Source: Microcaldota archaeon (GTDB lineage: Archaea > Micrarchaeota > Micrarchaeia > Anstonellales > Anstonellaceae). From it: a stretch of 8,517 bases of DNA. Below are positions 1 through 5,844 of this stretch, piece by piece; position 1 is the first letter of the stretch, and every line of letters starts with the position of its first letter. The DNA lies in contig JAHFEN010000017.1 in NCBI GenBank assembly GCA_023248455.1, positions 1 to 8,517 on the forward strand, written 5' to 3'. The position numbers and the translations under genes are program-made. The notes beneath the pieces are model-generated. The model was not told the origin of the DNA and ran no database searches. It worked only from the letters and a program-made list of their open reading frames with translations.

Positions 1-1
1 A

Positions 2-713
2 CATAATCTGCTCGGAAATTTCCGCTCGGTCCTCTATGCTCCCAATATCGCAGGCAAGAAGCTGCAGGATGCCATGATGAAGAATTCCTCGCTTTTCGCA
101 TCCATGCTTGCAAAGTACGTGCTTTCAGCGGCAAAGCGCGAACAGCTCTGCGAGCTCGTCTTCCTCTCAGGCAGGCTTTACTATGCCCTCAATTGCGGCT
201 TCAAGCGCGAGTTCGGCTTTGCCTTCCCAGTGCTTCATAGGCATACAAAGGCAGCGTGTGGAGGGCAAAGAGGGGCAGTTCCGCGCAGTAGCCGTCTACA
301 GCAACTTCGAGTCCCTCCCTGACAACGCGCACGTGGTCATCCGCGACACAATTGCAACAGGGTCCATCCTCGTCAAGGGAATGCAGCTCCTCCTGGACGA
401 GGCTGAAGACAGGGGCATATCCATCGCCAGCATCACAGTGCTCACGCTTGCAGGCTCCTCGCTCGGGGCGCAGAAGCTTTCGAAACTGGCAACAACGCAC
501 ATATTCCACCAGCACCCGAACTGCGCGGTTTTCTACTGGGGCACGCGCTGCAAGAACCCCAAGGAGCACTACAGGGAGTTCCTCGAATACGCAAACAAGG
601 AGCTCGAAGGGGTAAAGATAGACGAGAAGGCGCGCAGCGTGCTGCAGAAGATGAAAAAGGAGAGCGAGGCTGCGCTTGCCGAATACCGCGAGAAGCTGGA
701 AGGGAAGGGGTGA
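2..713 (+). CDS. Phosphoribosyltransferase-like protein, 5' end cut by window edge, apparent frameshift near 221-245
   Basis: Coding sense starts at the left edge in the frame of base 2 (HNLLGNFRSVLYAPN...) and stays convincing until about base 225 (...YALNCGFKREFGFA). The frame then runs into low-sense sequence and a stop at 320-322. The sense continues one frame over from about base 228 (QCFIGIQRQRVEGKEG...) to the stop at 711-713. The second part has DTIATGSIL at about 349-375, which resembles the PRPP-binding loop of type I phosphoribosyltransferases and is closest in style to the D-x-x-x-A-T-G loop of uracil phosphoribosyltransferases. A charged helical tail follows (EKARSVLQKMKKESEAALAEYREK). 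The substrate cannot be assigned. The longest intact frame in the second half would start at 108, but its first 40 residues are a serine-rich out-of-frame artefact. One surplus base, for example in the CCC at 226-228, would restore a single gene. This is either a sequencing or assembly error or a real disrupting mutation. Confidence 0.6.
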
Positions 714-740
714 AAACGCTCCTAAAAACTAAACGAGAAA

Positions 741-1280
741 TCAGACGGACGGCTCGGCTTCCATCTCGATTTTGTAGACTGCATTGCCCTCGTGCACCTT
801 TTCCTTCACCCGAAGGCCAATGACCTGCCCGGGCTGCGCAACGTCAATAGCTGCATGGTCCACCTGCATGGAATCCACTTCCTGCGTGAAGGTTTTTTCG
901 TGCCCGACCACCTTGATCATCTCGCCTATGCGCAGCGGGCTTTTCAGGTTCACCACGGCAACGCCTGACTTGGGAAAGTAGTGCGTGATTGTGCCGACCG
1001 GCACAGGCGGGAAGGAGGCTTCGCGCTCCACCTCGAGCCTGAACACCCTGCTCCCCTGGTGCACATCCTCCTTCACCTTGAGGCCTATCGACTGCCCTGG
1101 TGCAGCCTCGGCAATCTGCCTGTGCTCGAGTTCCATGGAGCCGACTTCCTGCGTGAAGCTGCCTCTTTCAGTGATTATTTTGATCACGTTGCCAACCCTA
1201 AGGGGAGAGGACAACTCCACAACAGCGACGCCAATCTTTGGAAAGTAGTGGGTTATCTTACCGATCTCCTGCAAAGACAT
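741..1280 (-). CDS. Tandem EF-Tu domain 2-like protein (two translation-factor beta-barrels, no GTPase domain)
   Basis: The 179-residue product consists of two copies of one module, residues about 6-82 and 95-171. Each begins with G-x-I-T-H-Y-F-P-K-x-G-V-A-V-V and continues through SPLR(I/V)G, FTQEV-x-SM, an (A)xPGQ-x-IGL-(K/R)VKE segment and V-H-(Q/E)-G. The PGQ-x-IGL signature and barrel-like pattern match domain 2 of translational GTPases, as found in stand-alone elongation-factor-like proteins. No G1-G5 GTPase motifs are present, so the protein is unlikely to hydrolyse GTP. A role in RNA or protein binding is inferred only. An upstream in-frame start at 1331 exists, but the ATG at 1280 is preceded by GGAGGTG six bases upstream and is preferred. 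The gene is convergent with the phosphoribosyltransferase-like gene, with 27 bases between them. Confidence 0.8.
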   Translation of the reverse strand: MSLQEIGKITHYFPKIGVAVVELSSPLRVGNVIKIITERGSFTQEVGSMELEHRQIAEAAPGQSIGLKVKEDVHQGSRVFRLEVEREASFPPVPVGTITHYFPKSGVAVVNLKSPLRIGEMIKVVGHEKTFTQEVDSMQVDHAAIDVAQPGQVIGLRVKEKVHEGNAVYKIEMEAEPSV

Positions 1281-1308
1281 AACTCCCACCTCCAGATGAA
1301 AAACGAAG

Positions 1309-1321
1309 GCGCGGGATATAA
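1309..1321 (-). promoter_or_regulatory. Probable TATA box for the tandem EF-Tu domain 2-like gene
   Basis: On the minus strand an AATTATATCC stretch lies about 35 bases before the ATG at 1280. Transcription starting about 25 bases downstream would give a leader of roughly 10-15 bases, just covering the GGAGGTG site. This follows archaeal promoter geometry but rests on inspection alone. Confidence 0.4.
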
Positions 1322-1356
1322 TTGTTTGCACGCTTCAAGGGCTGCTGGGTTGGCTA

Positions 1357-1400
1357 ATAAAAAAGAAAGAAAAAAGACAGAAAAAACCGAGAAAAAATGG
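1357..1400 (-). terminator. Multi-T terminator downstream of vapC
   Basis: Read on the minus strand, this stretch after the toxin stop holds four or more runs of five to six T separated by C or G, without a stable hairpin. Arrays of U-runs are the usual intrinsic terminator form in Archaea. It separates the vapBC unit from the downstream EF-Tu domain 2-like gene, which has its own promoter. Confidence 0.6.
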
Positions 1401-1437
1401 AAAGCAATGGAGTGCGAATTGCCAGAAAGGGCAGAGC

Positions 1438-1833
1438 TTACGGTTCCAGTCTCTTTATGCCCCTGATAGCGTCAAAGTCCTTGTCATAAGAGAGCATCTT
1501 TTCAACCGAATTGCTGCGCGCTACAGCTACATGCAGCGCATCGCGGGGCTGCAGTCCCTGCCTAAAAAATTCAAGCGAATCGATGAAGTGCTCCCGCGTG
1601 ACTTCGCAGACCTTGAGGTTCGGGAGGGTGGCAAATCTTTTAGTTTTTGCAGCCGCCTTTTCCCTGCTGTGTGTGGTTCCTTCAATCACCTTCAGTACCT
1701 CATCCAGCACCAGCACGGAAGTTATGGCCCTCTGTTCGCCCTTCTCGACTTTCGCTAAAAATTCCCTGCACCTGTCAGCCTTCGGGCCGGATGAAAGTGC
1801 GGCCGCCATGAAAATATTTGCATCCACGAACAT
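1438..1833 (-). CDS. vapC: VapC-type PIN-domain toxin (ribonuclease)
   Basis: The 131-residue product is a complete single PIN domain of typical VapC length. The start MFVDANIFM carries the first catalytic aspartate (D4). A central glutamate follows in LDEV (E45). The conserved QPRDALHVAVA segment gives D98, and SYDKDFD gives D117 with D121 nearby. These acidic residues are expected to bind Mg2+ or Mn2+ for RNA cleavage. VapC toxins cut tRNA or rRNA and inhibit growth when free of antitoxin; the target here cannot be told. The ATG shares one base with the stop of the AbrB-type gene upstream (TGATG), which implies translational coupling and a co-transcribed toxin-antitoxin pair. All key residues are present, so the enzyme is probably active. 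Confidence 0.9.
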   Translation of the reverse strand: MFVDANIFMAAALSSGPKADRCREFLAKVEKGEQRAITSVLVLDEVLKVIEGTTHSREKAAAKTKRFATLPNLKVCEVTREHFIDSLEFFRQGLQPRDALHVAVARSNSVEKMLSYDKDFDAIRGIKRLEP

Positions 1834-2090
1834 CAGTACCTGAACCCCAGCTTGGCGTATTTTTTCCGCCTTGATTCGTCATACACTTCATCAAAATCAA
1901 CCATACCCTTCAGGTCGACATTGCATTCGCGCGCAAACTCCTCCAGCTCATCCTTTATCGACAACCGTCTCTCCATCACCAGTCTGTTGTCCTGAACGCT
2001 GAAGCGCACTGGCGTTTCGCTTTCCCAACCAAGCAATTCCCTAAAGTATTTCGGTATCACGATTTGGCCCCGCTCCGAGATAGTTGTCAT
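1833..2090 (-). CDS. vapB: AbrB/MazE-family antitoxin (VapB)
   Basis: The 85-residue product opens with the SpoVT/AbrB swapped-hairpin motif, MTTISERGQIVIPKYFREL, covering about residues 1-42. This fold forms dimers that bind palindromic DNA. The charged C-terminal half (residues about 45-85) is typical of the flexible tail that wraps and inhibits a PIN toxin. The ATG at 2090 is preferred over an upstream in-frame start at 2186, because the longer version would read back into the radA end and adds a non-homologous leader. GGTGAT lies 7 bases before the chosen start. The stop overlaps the toxin start by one base. An inverted repeat covering the start codon suggests autoregulation, which is usual for this family. 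Confidence 0.87.
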   Translation of the reverse strand: MTTISERGQIVIPKYFRELLGWESETPVRFSVQDNRLVMERRLSIKDELEEFARECNVDLKGMVDFDEVYDESRRKKYAKLGFRY

Positions 2091-2114
2091 ACCAAAATCA
2101 CCATTCTGGTATGA
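2087..2114 (-). promoter_or_regulatory. Candidate VapB operator: inverted repeat TCATACC-N14-GGTATGA
   Basis: A perfect 7-bp inverted repeat (2087-2093 and 2108-2114) flanks the antitoxin ribosome-binding site and includes the start codon. Further GTATGA copies lie at 2119-2124 and 2141-2146, bracketing the AT-rich TATA-like region at about 2125-2138. Repeated half-sites around a promoter are typical of AbrB-type antitoxin autorepression. Binding is inferred. Confidence 0.45.
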
Positions 2115-2124
2115 ATTTGTATGA

Positions 2125-2140
2125 AAAATATTAAAAAATA
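2125..2140 (-). promoter_or_regulatory. T-rich radA end doubling as vapBC TATA region
   Basis: After the radA stop, the minus strand reads CATACTATTTTTTAATATTT. The T-runs could terminate radA transcripts. The TTTAATAT core lies about 40 bases before the vapB ATG, so it could also serve as the vapBC TATA box with a short leader. Both roles are inferred from composition and position. Confidence 0.4.
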
Positions 2141-2146
2141 GTATGA

Positions 2147-4669
2147 TTAGTCGGCTATTCCCTTGGGAGTGACCTTGAACACACACTCGCCCTCCGGCAT
2201 GTTCGGGGAATCGACGAGCCTTGCAATCCTCTTCTCCTCCTTGCCCTTCCTCAGGTAAATCCTGTAGGTCGCGGCGTGTGCAAGCACGTGCCCTCCAATC
2301 GGGGTGGTCGGGTCGCCGAACATTATCCCTGGGTTGTCCATCACCTGGTTGGTTATGTAGACCGCAAGATTGAACTTGTCTGCAAGCTTCTGCAGGGTGT
2401 GGATGTGCTTGTTGAGCTTCTGCTGCCTGTCGCCAAGCGCGCCCCTTCCTATATAGTCCGCGCGGAAGTGCGAAGTCAGGGAATCCACCACTATCAGCCT
2501 GATGTTGTTCTCCCTCACCATATCCTCCGCCTTGTCCACAAGCACCATCTGGTGGTCTGAGTTTATGGCCCTGGCAACCATTATGTTCTTCAGCACAGAA
2601 TCAGGTTCCAAGCCAGCAGATTCGGCAAGCTGCTTTATTCGCTCTGGTCTGAAAGTTGATTCTGAGTCAATGAAAAGCACTTTTCCCCCCAGGCCGCCCT
2701 GCTCCACTGGTTTCTGCACGTTCAGGGAAAGCTGGAAGCCTATCTGGCTGTTGTGCAGCAGCATGGGCTTGAAGCCTCCCACAAAGTTGTGCGTTCCATC
2801 CACGGTCATATCATAAACGTAATCGTCGTAGGGCACTTCCATCATGGACTCCACGCGTTCCCAGTCAAAATCCCCGAACGAGAGCATCCTGAGGGTTTTG
2901 AGGTCGGCAAGCAACTCCTTGTCTGATGCAAGTGCCACTATTGCCTGCCGAATGGCATTGGCAACCTCTGCCTGCCTCTCTTGTGGCACTCCCCGCACAA
3001 AATAGTTCTCAAACGTCGGCTTCTTCATGCCAATCTTCGAATAAACCGCTTCGTTTTGGAAGGGAAGCTCCGCCATCGCTTCAACTATCGCGCTTGATGT
3101 CGGCTCTGTAAGCTCCTCATAGCGCCTGCCCATCGCAGAAAGCTTGTCATCATAGAGTTTTACTGCGAGCTTCAGGCTTTCCCTTGGGATGGCTTTGCCA
3201 GATGGCCTCTTCCCCAAGTAATTGTTGTAAAGGGAAAGATATCCGTTCCCATGCAGCTCTTTCTTGCCGAACCGGTTGTTTCTCCGGACAGTGCCGGAAA
3301 GCTTTGCGTGTATCCTTTTGAGAAGCGCACCGGCTGCTTTAGCCGGGGCGCCATATACCGTTCTTTTCACGGCTGAGCCGGCAGTCACGCTTTGGGGCAG
3401 CTTGGTTGCATACGCAAGAGCGCCCTTCAGTTTCTCCTTGCTCTCCTGCTCTGGTACGTACACCCTGTAGAAAACCGAGCCCTTTACGCTCTTGGTCTTT
3501 ACACTGGAGGCAATCCCAAGGCGGGCCAAAAGGTAGGTCAGCTGCGATGCAAGCAGGGGCGATTTGGTGCAAAGCTCGGGGCAGTTGCTAAGGTAACCGT
3601 CACCGTCTATGTAGCCTGACAGGAAGGACTTGACCAGCTCATCAGTTCCGGCCATCACTTCCTGCGGCACGAACTTTGTCGCAGAGTTGCTTGAGGCAAG
3701 CTTCCCAAGAAGCCCCACGGAATTCTTGTGCAAAAGGGTCCTTCCCTTGGCAGGGTAGAATTTCGGCTCCTCGTTGAATTTGCCCCTCATGTACGCATGC
3801 AGCTTGGCATTTATCTTCCCGTCTAAGTTGGTTATCGACAGGGGATTTGCCGTGCCTTCCGCCACAAACAGCCCCAGGAAATATGCATCGTCAGTGCTGA
3901 TCGAGTCCTTGCCCTCCACATTCATGGCAGAGGCGGAGGCAATGTAGTCGCCTTCCGCTATCAGCCCGCTTGACTTCCAGGAAAGTGCGCCCTCGGAAAG
4001 AGTCAGTAGGGGATGCCTTTTGGTAACCTTCAGAATGGCGCCTCTGTTTGTGACAATTTCAACTATGCTTGACACCCTCTCCCTGAAGAAAGACGACACA
4101 GATGCATTGCCGAGATTCCCGTCCTTGCCAAGGCTCACCACGCCAACCTCAGAGGAGGGTGATGAAGCCAGCCCGCCGTCATACTCGGTTTCCGAGCCAT
4201 GGTATCTGCTCCAAACTTCAGATATGGATGCAAGGCTGGGTCTGCCTTCATCGAAAAACACTATTGGCGTGTCGGCAGCAACGCACTTGCCACTCGAGAA
4301 CTTTCCGTAGCACTCGGTTATGGACATGGTCTCCACTCCGCCGCCGATAAGCGCGTCCAGCTCCTTTGAGCCTGTGGTTATCCTGCCCACCTGCTTCCTG
4401 CGCTCGAGTATCTTGTCAGCCGTTTCATAGCCCATTTCAAGCGAGTCGCGCGCTGCGGCAATAGTCCTCTTCGCGGTTTCCACTCCTATTTCAGCTATTT
4501 CATCGAGCTCGTGCGGGGAGCTTGCGGCTATTTTCTGCAGGTCATCATAGCCTGCCTTTCTCAGCTTTTCCGCTGATACCTCGCCAACACCCGGCAGGTC
4601 TTCAAGCTCCTTTATTACCAGCTTTTTCTTTTCCGCCGGCTCATCCTCTCCAACTTGTTTTTTTGCCAT
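2147..4669 (-). CDS. radA: RadA recombinase precursor interrupted by an intein
   Basis: The archaeal strand-exchange recombinase (Rad51/RecA family) forms ATP-dependent filaments on single-stranded DNA for homologous recombination. The 840-residue precursor contains about 328 residues of RadA, a normal size. The N-terminal helix-hairpin-helix domain is at residues about 23-74 ([15 protein letters not shown]... and [14 protein letters not shown]). The ATPase core begins near 95. Walker A (GKFSSGK, then SQ) is split by the intein after the lysine. Downstream are LFIDSEST, Walker [23 protein letters not shown], and the C-terminal TPIGGH...[12 protein letters not shown] typical of RadA. The ATG at 4669 is chosen because AGGTGA lies 5 bases upstream; a GTG nine bases earlier is inside that site. 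The Shine-Dalgarno overlaps the stop of the upstream small gene, so the two are probably co-transcribed and coupled. Confidence 0.96.
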   Translation of the reverse strand: MAKKQVGEDEPAEKKKLVIKELEDLPGVGEVSAEKLRKAGYDDLQKIAASSPHELDEIAEIGVETAKRTIAAARDSLEMGYETADKILERRKQVGRITTGSKELDALIGGGVETMSITECYGKFSSGKCVAADTPIVFFDEGRPSLASISEVWSRYHGSETEYDGGLASSPSSEVGVVSLGKDGNLGNASVSSFFRERVSSIVEIVTNRGAILKVTKRHPLLTLSEGALSWKSSGLIAEGDYIASASAMNVEGKDSISTDDAYFLGLFVAEGTANPLSITNLDGKINAKLHAYMRGKFNEEPKFYPAKGRTLLHKNSVGLLGKLASSNSATKFVPQEVMAGTDELVKSFLSGYIDGDGYLSNCPELCTKSPLLASQLTYLLARLGIASSVKTKSVKGSVFYRVYVPEQESKEKLKGALAYATKLPQSVTAGSAVKRTVYGAPAKAAGALLKRIHAKLSGTVRRNNRFGKKELHGNGYLSLYNNYLGKRPSGKAIPRESLKLAVKLYDDKLSAMGRRYEELTEPTSSAIVEAMAELPFQNEAVYSKIGMKKPTFENYFVRGVPQERQAEVANAIRQAIVALASDKELLADLKTLRMLSFGDFDWERVESMMEVPYDDYVYDMTVDGTHNFVGGFKPMLLHNSQIGFQLSLNVQKPVEQGGLGGKVLFIDSESTFRPERIKQLAESAGLEPDSVLKNIMVARAINSDHQMVLVDKAEDMVRENNIRLIVVDSLTSHFRADYIGRGALGDRQQKLNKHIHTLQKLADKFNLAVYITNQVMDNPGIMFGDPTTPIGGHVLAHAATYRIYLRKGKEEKRIARLVDSPNMPEGECVFKVTPKGIAD
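2750..4285 (-). mobile_element. RadA intein with LAGLIDADG homing endonuclease
   Basis: This is an in-frame 512-residue insertion (RadA residues 129-640) starting CVAADTPIV and ending MLLHN, followed by the +1 serine of the host. Splicing block A is the N-terminal Cys region. Block B is [10 protein letters not shown] with its conserved His. Block F is [15 protein letters not shown], and block G ends in His-Asn. Two endonuclease motifs, LGLFVAEG (residues about 265-272) and LSGYIDGDG (about 350-358), keep their acidic residues (E271, D357). All residues needed for class 1 splicing and DNA cleavage appear present. A helical region between the second motif and block F includes a helix-turn-helix-like segment around residues 544-560. 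Excision would rebuild GKFSSGKSQ, an intact Walker A. Confidence 0.95.
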
Positions 4670-4678
4670 GAAAATCAC

Positions 4679-4921
4679 CTATTTGTCATTGTGAAAGACA
4701 AGCAACCTGAGCTTGCCTATCTTTAGCGTGTAGAATTCGTTTCCCGCCTTGCTGGTGCCCCTCCACATCGCGCCAACGTCCTTGAAAAGGGTCTTGCCGA
4801 GCTTGCTGTTGTACTCGGTCTGTACCACCCGGAAGTCGGGCCGAGGCCCCTTCTCCTTCATTCCGCCAGAAGCCGAACTCTCGTCCTGCTCTGGCATTTC
4901 ACCCTCGCCAGATATTCCCAT
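4679..4921 (-). CDS. Small DUF736-like protein translationally coupled to radA
   Basis: The 80-residue product has an acidic, Gly/Ser-rich and probably disordered N-terminus (residues about 1-25). A compact C-terminal domain follows: FRVVQTEYNSKLGKTLFKDVGAMWRG and then TSKAGNEFYTLKIGKLRLLVFHN. The VGA-x-W...G-x-E-(F/Y)-x-x-x-K(I/L) pattern recalls DUF736-type beta-rich domains; this is a resemblance seen by eye, not a proven match. The ATG at 4921 has GGAG seven bases upstream. An alternative ATG at 4897 with GAGG five bases upstream would remove eight residues. The stop TAG overlaps the AGGTGA site of radA, and only 9 bases separate the genes, so a role with RadA (DNA binding or a recombination accessory) is a reasonable inference. 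Function is unknown. Confidence 0.72.
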   Translation of the reverse strand: MGISGEGEMPEQDESSASGGMKEKGPRPDFRVVQTEYNSKLGKTLFKDVGAMWRGTSKAGNEFYTLKIGKLRLLVFHNDK

Positions 4922-4933
4922 TCTCTCACTCCA

Positions 4934-4976
4934 CTAAATTTTCGCCCCGCAACATGGCGGGTTTGGTGAAATTTAG
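4934..4976 (-). promoter_or_regulatory. Leader hairpin upstream of the small gene-radA operon
   Basis: An outer perfect inverted repeat, CTAAATTT (4934-4941) with AAATTTAG (4969-4976), encloses an inner CCCGC/GCGGG stem (4946-4950 and 4957-4961) with a six-base loop. The structure ends just before the GGAG ribosome-binding site of the 4921 start. It could be a 5'UTR structure acting on translation or a DNA operator. It is not followed by a T-run on the minus strand, which argues against a terminator. Confidence 0.45.
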
Positions 4977-4995
4977 CACGGTATAGTATTGTTCG

Positions 4996-5010
4996 CCCCT
5001 TTAAAAAGGC
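4996..5010 (-). promoter_or_regulatory. Probable TATA box of the small gene-radA operon
   Basis: On the minus strand the sequence reads GCCTTTTTAAAGGGGC, about 80 bases before the ATG at 4921. Initiation 25 bases downstream, near 4975, would place the whole 4934-4976 hairpin at the 5' end of the transcript. The box sits inside a palindrome (TCGCC...GGCGA). A second candidate is the ACTATACC stretch at about 4980-4988. Confidence 0.38.
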
Positions 5011-5051
5011 GAGCAGGGGAGGATGCCGGTGCTAAGCGTTTCTTTTGTTCG

Positions 5052-5705
5052 TCATCCAATCCACCTTTTCAAAAGGAAGGCAGGCTTCAAGTTCTGGGAT
5101 ATCCACGTATTCGGTTTGCGGAACGACAAGTTCTCCTTCCACCTAATCTTGTTTTCCATAACCCAGGCAGCCAGTCTAACTTCTTCTGCAAGGCGTAAGT
5201 CGGTTTTCATGCGCTGAATGAGATTTAGATAATCCTTCGGTTCGTGGTTGCGTCTAAGACTGGCAGATATTTCGCTTAGCACCGCTCTCGCTGCAAAATT
5301 GGCCGAGAAATTTTCACCTTCGCTTTCTTGGCAAAGCGGTGTTTGCATGGCGTATTCACGGACTTTTTCTGGGTGTTTAAGGTCGTAAGATACCGATATC
5401 AAATAGGCATCGACGTTTTGGGGCAGAATTGTGAAAGTGTTCGGCCCATAATATCTATTCTCATCCATTCTCAAGCGGAAAGATTCGATCCCGGCACAGC
5501 CAGCCAGTTCCCTGACATCAAAAATGCCCTCCGGGTTTTTGCTCATTTTCATAAGGTTATGGGTGTCCCTCAACAGATAAAGCAGCTTAACAAGCCTGAA
5601 GCCAGCCAGTCTTCTGGTTTCAAGCGCCTGGTTCGTGCTAGTGTAAACTGCGTGGAGTTCCTCCAGATTGCCTGTTTGCGTTATGCGCTCATTCTCCTTG
5701 CCCAT
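5052..5705 (-). CDS. Hypothetical protein, unrecognised, lower GC than neighbours
   Basis: The 217-residue soluble protein was not recognised. It has no signal peptide or membrane segment and no obvious metal-binding or nucleotide-binding motif. It is mostly alpha-helical in pattern. A middle segment has a short beta-like stretch (NTFTILPQNVDAYLISVSYDL). The C-terminal part (residues about 140-217) is rich in Arg and Lys and contains LSEISASLRRNHEPKDYLNL and EEVRLAAWVMENKIRWKEN, ending in a basic, aromatic tail. Codons are noticeably more A/T-ending than in radA or purP, which hints at recent acquisition. The ATG at 5705 has no clear Shine-Dalgarno, but a TTTATAAATA box lies 41-52 bases upstream. 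The next in-frame Met is about 50 residues in, so this start is the most likely. The gene ends 131 bases before the radA operon. Confidence 0.65.
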   Translation of the reverse strand: MGKENERITQTGNLEELHAVYTSTNQALETRRLAGFRLVKLLYLLRDTHNLMKMSKNPEGIFDVRELAGCAGIESFRLRMDENRYYGPNTFTILPQNVDAYLISVSYDLKHPEKVREYAMQTPLCQESEGENFSANFAARAVLSEISASLRRNHEPKDYLNLIQRMKTDLRLAEEVRLAAWVMENKIRWKENLSFRKPNTWISQNLKPAFLLKRWIG

Positions 5706-5745
5706 ATAAAGCGTCTCGGAATGCGTTGTGGCTATTGTGGTTGAG

Positions 5746-5757
5746 AGTATTTATAAA
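5746..5757 (-). promoter_or_regulatory. TATA box for the hypothetical gene at 5052-5705
   Basis: TTTATAAATA is close to the archaeal consensus and lies 41-52 bases before the ATG. It predicts a start near 5725 and a leader of about 20 bases. The core is nearly symmetrical and could also be read on the plus strand, but no plus-strand gene lies at a suitable distance. Confidence 0.5.
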
Positions 5758-5813
5758 TGTGTGAGTTAATGGAACAGAGAGTAAAATTGTCTGGCTATTA
5801 ATGGTAGGAATCA

Positions 5814-5825
5814 GTCTTTTAAACT
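5814..5825 (+). promoter_or_regulatory. TATA box for a probably leaderless purP paralog transcript
   Basis: GTCTTTTAAACT is centred about 25 bases before the ATG at 5845, the usual distance from TATA box to transcription start in Archaea. No Shine-Dalgarno lies before this ATG (CCCCTAATTTTCT). Together these indicate a leaderless mRNA beginning at or within a few bases of the start codon. Confidence 0.5.
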
Positions 5826-5844
5826 TCAATTCCCCTAATTTTCT

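Noticed and set aside
201..569. Minus-strand frame opposite the phosphoribosyltransferase-like gene
   Set aside because: It covers the opposite strand of a recognisable PRPP-loop coding region and has no motif of its own.
981..1466. Long plus-strand frame opposite the tandem EF-Tu domain 2-like gene
   Set aside because: It is antisense to a gene with clear repeated domains and a strong ribosome-binding site. The translation shows no family features.
5769..5801. Ten-codon frame MEQRVKLSGY in the divergent spacer
   Set aside because: No ribosome-binding site and very short; expected by chance.
5706..5844. Two TTAATGG direct repeats, at 5766-5772 and 5798-5804
   Set aside because: Seven bases in an AT-rich spacer is likely by chance, and the copies show no consistent relation to either promoter.
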